Of a stretch of DNA of 64,000 bases, positions 54,774-64,000 are shown one piece after another. Source of the stretch: Fonsecaea monophora (taxonomy: Eukaryota; Ascomycota; Eurotiomycetes; Chaetothyriales; Herpotrichiellaceae); assembly GCF_001642475.1 (NCBI RefSeq), contig NW_019174001.1, positions 1 to 64,000 of the forward strand. Direction: 5' to 3'. The notes beneath the pieces were generated by a model that saw only the letters and a list, made by a program, of their open reading frames with translations, was not told the DNA's origin and ran no database searches. How positions within the stretch are numbered: position 1 is the first letter of the stretch; each line of letters opens with the position of its first letter. The position numbers and the translations under genes were made by a program.

Positions 54774-56501
54774 TCAAATTGCCAATCCACTCAGATTCGC
54801 CGCGTCTGCCCTGTCTTTGTCTAATTCCTTCTTCTTAGCACCTTGTACACCTGTAGTTCCGTTTTCCTCCGCCGCTGCCGCCGCGTCTCCAGGCACCTTT
54901 ATACCCCATTTCGCACAGATCCGCCTCGCTACCCCTTCACCACTCCACCACGCGCCCGTCGTCGTTCCCAGCGCAATGAATGGCGCCGTGTGTTCGCCCG
55001 CCAACCACAGGCCTCTTTTCCACAGACCCCCCGCGTTGCGCATGACCTCGATGTCCTCGTCACCTCGCTCGAGGCCGACCTGGAAGTTGCAGTAGGAGCC
55101 GTTGCCGGCGAACGGGTCGGCCTGCCACCGCGTCATCAGGAAGGACTTGGGCTGACAAGCCGGGCGGCTGGGGTCGTAGTTGGGGAGGCGGGAGTAGAAG
55201 GCGGATGCGAAGCTGTTGAGGACTGCGTCGTACTCTGTCGAGTGTGTGGCGAGGTCCTTGATGGACTCTACGACGTGCGTGCCGCACGGCCCGTAGATGT
55301 AGAACAGCAGGGTCGGCTGTGTGCAGGGTGGCGGCAGGTGAGCGAGCGACACTACGGACTGGTTCCACGCTTCGCCGCTCGCATGAGGCATGTAGGCCGG
55401 ATCGTGGAAGTGGGTGTGAACGGGATAGCTTGACAGGTCGGGTTTCCCTTCCGCATCGGAAGAGAGCCAGAACGCAGAGGGAAAAGTCACGTAGAGCTTC
55501 TCCAGGCGACCGTAATTGATGTGAGAGATGGCCGAGGCCAGTCTCGAGGGCAGTGTCGGTGTGAATGCTCGAACGTGATGTCGTTTGAGCCAACCCAGAG
55601 GACATGTGATTACCACATCGTCAAAGGTAGACTGGTCGCCACACGAGGCTGTGACGATGACTTTGCCATAATCGTCTTTGTCACTGTCGGATCTCGTCTC
55701 GAAATGAAGGACTTCGGTCCCCAGTCTGAGGTCGACTTTGCCCTCGTCTGTCGCAACGCGGCCGATTTCCTTCAAGATGTCCTTGTACGTTCCGGCCACA
55801 AAGACATTTTCTCCTTCGATGCATTCTTCCAGGAAGAAGAATTTGAGGCTCTGTTTCTCAACCGAGTCACCCACAAAGGGTCCCCACATCTGCGCCTCGT
55901 GGAGAAGGTCTTGTCTTTGCTGTCGGGTGAGCTTCTTGTCCGTGTCGAGCTTGGCTCGAAAGTACTCAAACAGACTGACTCCGGGATCAATGTCGGCCGA
56001 GTGTTCATCTGAGTATTTGAATGCGTCGACAATCATTTCCCACATTTTACTCGACAGCGCCACGGCTTCGGCGTCTGGTCTCCTTTCCCCTTCGCTGTCG
56101 AAAAGCGCCTGGTGCTCTTCCGGCTCCAGGATGGTCGTACCAGTCTTCTCGGCGAGATGCATAATGGGATTTCCACTGGTGCCGTGTATCCAATTCGGGC
56201 CCATATCCACGAGGTAGCCACCTGACTCCTGCTGGTCGACCCTCCCCCCAATACGATCCCGGGCTTCCAGGAGTGTCACCTTGACGCCGCTGCGAGCCAG
56301 GACATCCGAGCAGCGAAGACCTGCAATGCCGGCGCCGATGACCGCCACGTGGGGGATTCTGCCCGAAGACAACGTGCTGGCATTCCGCAGAGCTTGCATG
56401 GTGGAAGAGGGAGGCGAGGATGAAGAGGGCATGGGACCATTCGCATTGCCATTGTGCGCACTGTTAGCAAGGTCCCGAGAGATTCGAGACATACAACCCA
56501 A
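54774..56501 (-). CDS. Flavin-containing amine oxidase (polyamine oxidase-like)
   Basis: Intronless, 575 residues. The FAD-binding Rossmann motif is at the N-terminus (VAVIGAGIAGLR, with GAGIAG at 56-61 and Glu79 at the ribose-binding position), followed by RDRIGGRV and VDMGPNWIHGT, hallmarks of the monoamine/polyamine oxidase family. The C-terminal FAD site reads LWLAGEHTAPFIALGTTTGAWWSGEGVARRI. FAD here would oxidise a polyamine or other amine with release of hydrogen peroxide. There is no SWIRM domain, so it is not a typical LSD1 histone demethylase. The C-terminus is Ala/Glu/Lys-rich and does not end in a peroxisomal SKL-like tripeptide. The first about 45 residues are disordered, so a downstream Met is possible. 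Confidence 0.9.
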   Translation of the reverse strand: MGCMSRISRDLANSAHNGNANGPMPSSSSPPSSTMQALRNASTLSSGRIPHVAVIGAGIAGLRCSDVLARSGVKVTLLEARDRIGGRVDQQESGGYLVDMGPNWIHGTSGNPIMHLAEKTGTTILEPEEHQALFDSEGERRPDAEAVALSSKMWEMIVDAFKYSDEHSADIDPGVSLFEYFRAKLDTDKKLTRQQRQDLLHEAQMWGPFVGDSVEKQSLKFFFLEECIEGENVFVAGTYKDILKEIGRVATDEGKVDLRLGTEVLHFETRSDSDKDDYGKVIVTASCGDQSTFDDVVITCPLGWLKRHHVRAFTPTLPSRLASAISHINYGRLEKLYVTFPSAFWLSSDAEGKPDLSSYPVHTHFHDPAYMPHASGEAWNQSVVSLAHLPPPCTQPTLLFYIYGPCGTHVVESIKDLATHSTEYDAVLNSFASAFYSRLPNYDPSRPACQPKSFLMTRWQADPFAGNGSYCNFQVGLERGDEDIEVMRNAGGLWKRGLWLAGEHTAPFIALGTTTGAWWSGEGVARRICAKWGIKVPGDAAAAAEENGTTGVQGAKKKELDKDRADAANLSGLAI

Positions 56502-57165
56502 CCACGGTGTTGAAGGGCCCGATGATCTGTGCGACGATAGGTGTCGTGGATGGGGCGTCCGCGGGCGAATGAAAGGCGGTGCTTCGACAAATGTCCGTGC
56601 TTTTGCAGGTGTGGAGGGGCTGCACGTCTACCACTCGACTAGAGGCCCGGACTCGAAGAAACAGCAAAAAAATAATGGGAAGAATGTTGGCAGCTGGTAT
56701 CAATCTTTTCTAAGGATATCACTCAGTGTTAAGTATTGGCTCAAGGACAGGATCGCCCTACACTGGGTCGTTGAAATCATGATATCGCCGTGCGCTGGCT
56801 GGTACGTAACTGTTGCTGCCCACGTGCATGTTTATCGCAGTTGCCGACGCGGACCAAAGCTGACGTCAAGATAAGCCCAACTTTGGTTGATCAAAGAGAC
56901 TAGGATAACAAGAGAACAAGACGACGGTTTCAAACAAAATATGACTTCTTTCTTCAGTTGACTTTCCAATAGCAATCATGATACATGTGGTTATTGATCT
57001 CTTTCGACACCCGGACTGGCTGCGAACAGTCATGCAGATACAATGCAAACATCCCCCATGCCCTTCTGTGTTATCCCGAATTATGCCTCCGTAATTAGAC
57101 AAATATCCTTCCCAGGGTCATCATGTTGGTTTCCATCCTCATCTTTTGTGATTTTGTGAGCATCT
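56502..57165. other. Intergenic region
   Basis: About 660 bases between two minus-strand genes; amine oxidase promoter and homeobox gene 3' UTR. Nothing specific is recognised. Confidence 0.5.
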
Positions 57166-58840
57166 TCATCTCGACCAAGCTCCCTGGCTAAGCGAAAGCA
57201 GGCCGTGAATGCAGTCGAGTTCTTCGCCTTTGGCTCCCTCCTTGGTCGGAGATTCAGCGATTCTAGGTCTTTCCTCCGACCGCTTGCGTGACGAGGTCAG
57301 ATCCGGAAATGTCATATCTTCATTTTCCTGCAGTACCGGCCGGTGGCATGTGCTGGTTTGGGTTCTGCGCAAAGGATGCTCCGACATCCGGGTCCCAGGA
57401 GCCCAGTTCTCTTTGTCCGAGTCTCCAGACGGTGACCTGATATGGCCGTGCAGAGCCTTCGATTTCCCACTGGACGGGTCGATCGACGAAGCTAGACCTT
57501 GCAAACGTCCCAGTGAGGATTGGGCACGACTTAGCTTCGGTCTTCCTTCGTTCGCACCTGCCCGACGAGCATTGGTCTTGGACAACGACGGGCTCAGAGC
57601 CTGCAGACGTGGCTTGAAACTGTTTGATCGAATGAGGTTGATGGCGCTGACAGCAGAGCCCGCACTTTCGGCTTCCGCCTGGGTCGAGAGCGCATCGTTC
57701 GTCTTGCTGTCGCAATAGAATTCCCAAGTTCTAGCGTCACGGGACCGACCAAATCCAGCTCCAATACTTTTGGGGCCTGAGTGAGGAGCATTGTCGAGGA
57801 ACACTTCCACTCCATTCGCAGCACTCTTGCTGCGAACCAAGGCTGCTTTTGGCCTGCTATGTGTGGTCGGCATCGCGGTACGTGGCTTTTCTGGTGATGG
57901 CGTGGGCTCATTGTTCGTCCGAATCTTGACTGCCCCATCCACAGTCATTGCCAGCCGTACAAAACTGGACGCTCTCCTAAGGGGTTCCTTTGGGAGAGCA
58001 GTGTCGAAGATCTTCCCTGGCCCGTCTAAACATGGATTAGAAGGTTTTGCACCAGTCATCTCATCGTGGTCACGTTTTCTAGTGCTCCCACCCTCACTGC
58101 TAACTTCCGACTGTCCGTCACAATTCTCGGGCCCTTCCTTTTGAGATTGTCCTGGAGGTGGTGTCCCGACCGTGAGCGCGTCCTTTTCCATACTGGATGG
58201 CGGTGTACTTCCTTCGGTCGTTTCCTGCGAGCTATGCTTGATGCTCGCATCGTCCTCTGATGGAGTTGGGTTGAGAAGATCATGGATGCTTGAACTTCTC
58301 GAGTTAGGTCGGTTGATGGGCTCCACGAGCACAGGATGTGATGAAGAGGCAGTCAGATCTTCGGGGACAGGAGACGAGCTCATCTGAGGAGGAATAGGGC
58401 TGGCGTTACTGTTGCGAAGATGGGCAACGAGCTCATGTGGCTGCAATGGTTTGGACCGGCGACGATCATTCTGGCGACGGTTCTGAAACCAAATCTATGG
58501 GACGGTCAACGCTGCACGGTGGCTGCAGAAGGGCAACGTACCTGAACTTCTTTCTCCCCGAGGGCAACCCGGCTGACTATCAGGGCCCTTTCGGCTTTGT
58601 CTGGTTTGGAGTTTCTTTGGTATGCAGCTTCAAGGATGGCACAGTCCTGAGGGCTACAAATGGTCAGAAGGCATCGTTGCGGTTATGAGCGTGCGTTGGG
58701 ACAACCCACCTCGTTCTTCTCCTCTTTGCTTTCACCGCTAGAGGGCTCGCAGAGGAAGACATATTGTCAGGATGGAGTTGGATCCCATAAGGAGCGTGCT
58801 GAAACGCTGGCTCGGTCATATTGCGTACATCCTGGCTCAT
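57166..58840 (-). CDS. Homeobox transcription factor (YOX1-like)
   Basis: Spliced model complement(57166..58494, 58542..58653, 58710..58840), 523 residues. The homeodomain (about 38-97) is split over three exons: KRRRT, then SPQDCAILEAAYQRNSKPD and VSRVALGEKEVQ, then IWFQNRRQNDRRRSK. Both joins keep the frame and recreate the WFQNRRxN recognition helix with Trp83 and Asn89, so the introns of 47 and 56 bases are well supported. The rest is disordered and Ser/Pro-rich with scattered basic patches. In fungi this architecture matches homeobox repressors related to yeast Yox1/Yhp1, which act on M/G1 genes; in filamentous fungi related factors affect development. A 5' UTR intron acceptor (TTTTGCAG) precedes the ATG. 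Confidence 0.92.
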
Positions 58841-60959
58841 GGCTGTAATCTGCAAAAGAACTGGGAGCACAGAGGGAGGGACAGAGCAAAGAGACAGTCA
58901 AAGTCGCGACAGCAAAACAAGGTGTAAAGTGGTCTAGTTTCCCTACCGCGACGGTGGGTTGAGGGCGCGTCACGGTTTGCCAAGAGAATGAGATCAACTC
59001 GACCCACCATCGCAGTCGCAGTCGCAGTCACCGCCATCCCCATCCCCATCTCCATCATCCCTCAATCTTCATCTCTCAACCTGTTTCCACTCTTCCAGAT
59101 GGTGAACCTGTGAGCCGTCAGTTGCCAGTCTCAGTCCTCGTCACAACAGAGATCAACATGAGCAATAAGAAACTGACTACCACCTTGAGGATCGAGGATC
59201 CACGCTATGATCCCTCCCAACCTCCGCGGCGTCTCGCCCGTCGACCTCGATGAAGAAATAAAACCACTTCATTTCACACCTAGTTCTCGCCCCTTCCTGC
59301 CATTCCTGCTCATCCTTCCCATGGCGACGACAGTTCAAAACTTCCAAAACTTTGACTATTATACCATCTTCTGTATCTGTCAGCCCGGCCCCCAGGACTG
59401 GCCCCCGTGCAAGATTCACGGCCGAGGGCTTATTAATACGTTACCTCAGACTCAACAGGGTGTTACTTCCGACTAAGCGCTTGTCGCGCGCCCAAGACGC
59501 GAGAAAACGTGACTGCCACAACTGTGCCGAGGACGACCGCATTTCCTCTCTTAGATCTCGGCTTCAAAACATTCCGTATGCACCGAGTGCCACAAAGCTT
59601 GCGAGAAGAGCACCAGGGTTGTCAAGCAAGTTAAGTTCGCCCTCGGCCAAGATCCCATTCGTTTCAAGAGGAGAATTGCCTGTGCTGTGCATTGAAAAGT
59701 TGATCCTCGGGTGCTCCGCAGTCCAGGGATGAACGATGACGACTTCCATCTTCGGTTTACAGACGTGTGTCGCGCTCGCTTACAGTATCTCCATCTTCCC
59801 TGGCGCGAAGCCAAGTGGTACCGATCCCGAGATTCGAACGTTATTTTGCGGCCACAGTTCAACTGATCCTGGAGCTCTCAAAGCTTTGTAGAGGTTGCGT
59901 GGAGATGCCACTGCCGCAGGTCCTGCGCACTTTGGCGCTCCCTCGCGTGATAGGAGATCGCAACAGGCAGCAAATTCCACTTGTTTCCGTCAAGTCACTA
60001 AAGATTACGAGTCAGCAAGTCAGAATGACCATACGGCTGAAGAGGTCCCTTACATTGCGGGATGGACCCATGGTCACCTTCCGCGGTGGGCCTGATAGGG
60101 CTGACCAACGTGCCCAAACTTCCTCTGGCTTGGGTCCGGAATACCACTAGCCTCTCTACCTTTGTTGCACCAACCACTTCGTACATTTTTAAACCTCGAT
60201 CAAAGGACAGAGAACCGTCGCCAGACGGTCGTGCAGAACCTCAAACCTCGGCATGCTCCTGCAGAACCACTGGTGTGTGTAAAACCCACCAATCGTGGCT
60301 TTGCTACTCGCAAAGATGCGACAATTGTGTGTTCTTACCGATGTCTTTCCACGACCGTTAACCTTCCTCCAAGTGGATGCCCGTTTCTCTGCCTGTTTGA
60401 TATGCACTGCACCGGGGACCACGACTTTGTTCCTCCTCCACCCATCCAACGGGACCAAAAGTTCGCAAAGTTCGCTGTGGACTTGGACTCGCGCGTGACC
60501 ATTGGCAAAAGACTCATCCTTCGCAGACTTCCTTCGATGCCTACTCCTCTGCCTAGCATGACTCTAGGGACAGCCACCATCATTGGTAAGGAGTGATCGA
60601 GAACTTCTGTCCTTGTCTGCCTTGTGTAGCGTCCTGGTCCCCTTCCCCCCGGATCTAGGCCTTATTGGTGGTCTATTCCCATTCTATGGGTCCACCACCT
60701 GGGCCTTAATACTCCTGCTTGACCCTATCCTGGGCGAGAGATGAACTTATATTCACCTGTCATCCCTATACATCTAGCTAGGCAACTCTGGTGTCATCAA
60801 AGTGCATACATGCGCTTGCATCAATGCACAATCTCCTAATATTGCCCTGATTGATTTGACTCACTGCAGAATAGCCGCCTTTGCCACGATGCCGATCTCT
60901 GGCAAATATATGTCCCAATGTTTGAATCCAGACAGCACCCTCCTGGCCACAGCGCAGCC
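58841..60959. other. Long divergent intergenic region
   Basis: About 2.1 kb between the homeobox gene (-) and the NmrA-like gene (+). GCAGTC hexamers lie at 59011-59029 and CCCATC-like units follow. Frames of 90-145 codons have no domain. The right half is presumed promoter of the reductase gene. Confidence 0.5.
59011..59029. repeat. GCAGTC hexamer repeat
   Basis: Three units of GCAGTC just upstream of the homeobox gene, followed by CATCCC-type units. Confidence 0.75.
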
Positions 60960-62108
60960 ATGATCAAAGTTGCAGTGATCGGCACCAATGGGTTGGCGCA
61001 GTACATTGCCAACAGCATAGCAACACAGACCTCCCATCAATTCATCATTCTGTCTCGAAGGGTATGTGAGTTCCCCTCTATTCATTAACGGTGACTGATG
61101 AACAAAAGCCTAGTCCAGGTCTGACGGCAAGAGGGTGGCAGGTACTTCAGGTAAGTCGTCAGTGTATTTTCCTCATGTACAACGCAATGGCGAGGGTACA
61201 ACCGTCTGAATGTACGGCCAGGATCGATATCGTCTAATAACTCTTTTCAACTAACCATCACGATTGACAGGTCGATTACTCCAATCCTTCGGACCTCAAG
61301 TTCAAACTAGCCGGTGTCGACACTGTCATTTCTACCGTCAGTGGTAACGCTCAACTTGCGCTGATTGATGCGGCGGCGGCGGCTCATGTGCGGCGCTTTG
61401 TCCCCTCCGAGTTTGGCGGGCCTCCTTCTCTGCGTCCACCGAACGATCTGCTTGACAATGGTCGCCGCGCAGCCATTCTTCGACTCCATCAGCATGAATC
61501 TTCGGGCATGCGTTTCACTGTCTTTACGTGCGGTGTTCTCTATGAGAGATTCGCCCCTGGAGGGATGGCGGCTTCACAAATCGGTCTGCGAAGTAGCATC
61601 GGGCAGGAAGGCGACTATCTGATGGATTTCCGCCGGAGGCGGGCACAGGTGCCGTATCTCAACAGTGCCGGACAGCCTGCGACAATTTGCATGACTTCGG
61701 CTGCGGATGTTGCAAGGTTTGTGGTCGCAGCCCTGGACCTGCCTTCGTGGCCGCGGGAATTCCGCCTGCGCGGTGAGCGACTGAATGTGCGAGATATCGT
61801 AGCTATAGCTGAGGAGATTCAAGGTATGTTTCAGGCGGCGCACAGATCTTGTTCTACCCACCGTCCACAACTGACTATTCAAAGGCCGGCCGTTCGAAGT
61901 CTCTGGGCATACAAGGAGTTCTTTACAAGACGCATTGACCTACGCTCGAGCTGTTGGGGATCATGCACGAGAAACTCGAGTACATCATCTGATCACGACA
62001 GCCGAAGGTCGCTACGACTTTGTTAGCACCAATCTCAATCAGCTGGTGACAGTACGACCGGAGAGCTTCCGCGACTGGCTTCTGCGTGTATGGTCATCCG
62101 CTACTTGA
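60960..62108 (+). CDS. NmrA-like NAD(P)-binding protein (isoflavone reductase-like)
   Basis: Spliced model join(60960..61061, 61109..61150, 61271..61823, 61885..62108), 306 residues, the family's usual length. The N-terminus (IKVAVIGTNGLAQYIANSI) is a Rossmann start in which the third Gly of GxxGxxG is replaced by Gln. VDTVISTVSGNAQLALIDAA, AHVRRFVPSEFGGP and the C-terminal VTVRPESFRDWLLRVW follow, in the order seen in NmrA/isoflavone-reductase/PCBER proteins. Phase-0 micro-exon 2 (14 codons, PSPGLTARGWQVLQ) is well bounded by GTATGT and GTAAGT donors. Fungal members are either NAD(P)-dependent reductases in secondary metabolism or redox-sensing regulators. It lies upstream of, and in line with, a trans-enoyl-reductase-type gene. 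Confidence 0.88.
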
Positions 62109-63003
62109 GACACAATGCAAGGAGAAAAGGCTCGACCGAGGAAAGACTCGTTGAAGGGTTACATTATTCTCGTATACAGTGTGAGATCTTGGGCCGGGTG
62201 TGGGAGACTGTTTCGCCAATAAGGACTCGACTTTCCACAACCAGTCGACATACGAGGCTCTTTTCTACATGTGGACGCCACCGAGCCAATAGGCCGACCA
62301 GGACCTGCAAGCTGCCAATGATGCACTCCAGAAACGGCTTTTGGATCGAGGCCCGTTGCAGAAGGACAAGCTCTTGGAGTCAGCAGAGGACATGTCTCCG
62401 TTGTCCCTTTGATCGAGTCAGGGCACGACGAACGGCCGAGGTAATAATGTTCAGAGAGGTTTTGATCGACTCCACCACTACAACAATCCCGCCACACCGA
62501 ACCACCCAGAGCCACATTTGGAACCTCTTAGGTGCTTGGGACAAACTGATTCCCCTCGCCCATCGTCCATTTCCTGGTTCGCCATCACCCAGAAGCGGCA
62601 CTTCTCATTAACAATTTGCTTACTCAAGCCTATTCTACTCCGGTGGGGGATCATTCGTTCCGGTTCTCGCGACCGTACACTTTTGTCCTTGTCGGCTTCT
62701 ACCAGTGTGTTTTAGATATTTAGGAATTAATGATATCATGAGAACGTCATCCCTTTCTATCGCCTTTTACCTTTGAACATAGCACGCACGTATAGTCCTC
62801 TCAACCTTCTACACTTTTAGATACTAGCAACCGGAGTCACCGGGTACCTTTTTAAACTCTATCCTCTCAGAGACCAGGTAGGGCCGTGTCTATCTCACAG
62901 GAAACCACCCTCCAAAGAGAGCATCAACTCGTGCTGACAAACGTGACTAAGAGAATTCCTTCGACGCAAGGCCCAAACCGTAACTCGACAAGGAAATTCC
63001 AGG
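62109..63003. other. Intergenic region with possible decayed coding sequence
   Basis: About 900 bases. On the plus strand near 62229-62408, a frame broken by stop codons reads peptide with protein-like composition (for example STYEALFYMWTPPS and ADQDLQAANDALQKRLLDRG). It may be a relic of a degraded gene; no family could be named. Confidence 0.35.
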
Positions 63004-64000
63004 ATGAAGGCTGTCATTATCAAGGGCAACGAGGCCTACCTCGACCGGGACCGACCCAAGCCCAAACTCCGCGACGACTACATCCTCGTCAAGACGGTCG
63101 CCGTGGCCCTCAACCCGACCGACTGGAAACACGCCACCTTCGGCCTCGCCGCCGACGGGTGCCTCTCGGGGTGTGACTTCTCGGGTGTCGTCGAGGAGGT
63201 CGGCCCCGCCGTGACCAAGTCCTTCTCCAAGGGCGACCGTATCGCCGGCGTCGCCCACGGCGGCAACGCGGTGCAGCCCGAAGACGGCGCCTTTGCCGAG
63301 TACGTCGTGGCTAAGGGTGACGTGCAGGTCAAGATCCCGGACTCACTGGGGTTTGAGGCCGCGTCTACCTTGGTCCTGGGCATCACCACCGTCATGCAGG
63401 GCCTGTATCAAAAGGCCCTGAAGCTCAATTGGCCCACGGATCCGATCAAGGACAAGACCTACGTCCTCATCTATGGTGGGAGCACCGCCACGGGGGCTTT
63501 GGGTATTCAATTCGCAAAGTTGTAAGTACTACTCTACTCTACTCTGCTCACATACACCCCCACAAATCATCCTCGCTGTTCACACCACCACCACCACCAC
63601 TCATAGCATCCTCATCAAAATAAAACCTGACTACCCTCCCTCTCCATCCACTTTTTCTAACCCTACCAAACAGGTCCGGCTACACAGTCATTACGACCTG
63701 CTCGCCCCGCAACTTCGAGTACGTCAAGTCCCTCGGCGCGAGCGACGTCTTCGACTACAAGGACGCGGAGGCGCCGGCCAAGATCCGCGCCCTGACGGAC
63801 AACAAGCTCACGCTCGCGTGGGACACGATCAGCGAAGAGTCGAGCGCGCGGTTCTGCGCCGACGCGCTGTCCAGCTCCTCCACTCCCGGCGTTCTCAAAT
63901 ACGGCTCCATCCTCCAGGCCAAGTCGCCCCGGGCTGAAGTCGAGAGCGTCACCACGCTCATGTACACCATCTTCGGGGAGCCCTTCACGTTCGGGCCGCA
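63004..64000 (+). CDS. Medium-chain dehydrogenase, trans-enoyl reductase type (partial, 3' end beyond window)
   Basis: Spliced model join(63004..63521, 63674..>64000). The GroES-like N-terminal domain (MKAVIIKGNEAYLDRDRPKP, NPTDWKHATFG, GCDFSGVVEEVG, KGDRIAGVAHGG, GAFAEYVVAK) is followed by a Rossmann NADPH domain with GGSTATGALGIQFAKL spliced to SGYTVITTCSPRNFEYVKSLGA. The pattern ALNPTDWKH...GCDFSGVVEEVG is typical of zinc-independent MDR enzymes such as ToxD and the LovC-type trans-acting enoyl reductases of fungal polyketide synthesis. About 280 residues are present; roughly 60-100 more are expected outside. The intron (63522-63673) holds a CAC microsatellite. GC content of the coding part is clearly higher than in the flanks. 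Confidence 0.88.
63584..63601. repeat. CAC microsatellite in an intron
   Basis: Six CAC units within the first intron of the enoyl-reductase-type gene. Confidence 0.75.

Noticed and set aside
59815..59850. GATTCGAAC sequence resembling a tRNA T-loop on the minus strand
   Set aside because: Flanking bases do not pair into a T stem and no acceptor or anticodon arm can be drawn.
60162..60596. Plus-strand frame of 144 codons before the NmrA-like gene
   Set aside because: No domain; the peptide is Pro/Thr/Arg-rich and there is no supporting neighbour or splice structure.
1..64000. CRISPR arrays, bacterial operons, intact transposons
   Set aside because: No spaced direct repeats, no transposase or reverse-transcriptase motifs, and clear eukaryotic gene structure throughout.

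Overview
The window is nuclear DNA of a filamentous ascomycete (Pezizomycotina). Genes are split by short introns of roughly 37-130 bases with GT...AG ends and CTAAC/CTGAC-like branch sites. They encode typical fungal families (fungal DCL2, a YOX1-like homeobox factor, a PHO85-type cyclin, a fungal P450, a secreted isochorismatase-fold protein), lie on both strands without operons, and are separated by gaps of up to 3 kb. Intergenic microrepeats such as GTAGGTAGG and the dyad GAGTAC..GTACTC would fit Eurotiomycetes or a related class, but that placement is inference.

Layout, left to right. 0.6-8.7 kb: a 1,101-codon protein with a C-terminal SAM methyltransferase domain (-), a secreted isochorismatase-fold hydrolase (-), and divergent from it a small secreted Cys-rich EF-hand protein (+). 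9.2-16.1 kb: a complete Dicer-like DCL2 (+), convergent with clamp-loader subunit RFC5 (-). 16.5-21.6 kb: an unrecognised protein, a RING-CH membrane E3 ligase and a microsomal P450, all on the minus strand. 22.3-22.8 kb: a decayed TAM-type methyltransferase. 23.6-26.0 kb: the SF1 helicase HCS1 (+). 29-32.5 kb: a disordered coiled-coil protein and the GPI-anchor protein PIG-F/GPI11. 35.4-36.7 kb: a PHO85-type cyclin (-), upstream of which lies a 3.2 kb gap. 40-46.2 kb: a small putative mitochondrial protein and two single-pass membrane proteins with long disordered tails. 46.9-50.9 kb: dynactin p25 (-) and a protoglobin-domain protein (+). 51.4-58.8 kb: a NAPE-PLD/FMP30-type metallo-hydrolase (-), an unrecognised basic protein with an uncertain model (+), a flavin amine oxidase (-) and a homeobox transcription factor (-). 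61-64 kb: an NmrA-like reductase and the 5' part of a medium-chain dehydrogenase of the trans-enoyl-reductase type, cut by the window edge.

Most genes are unrelated housekeeping or regulatory functions: RNA silencing, DNA replication and repair, GPI anchors, dynein transport and cell cycle. The only hint of a functional group is the right edge, where two oxidoreductases of families common in secondary metabolism lie side by side; what follows is outside the window. I found no tRNA, rRNA, CRISPR array or intact transposon. Gene models are spliced by eye from consensus sites and family resemblance; no similarity search was run.
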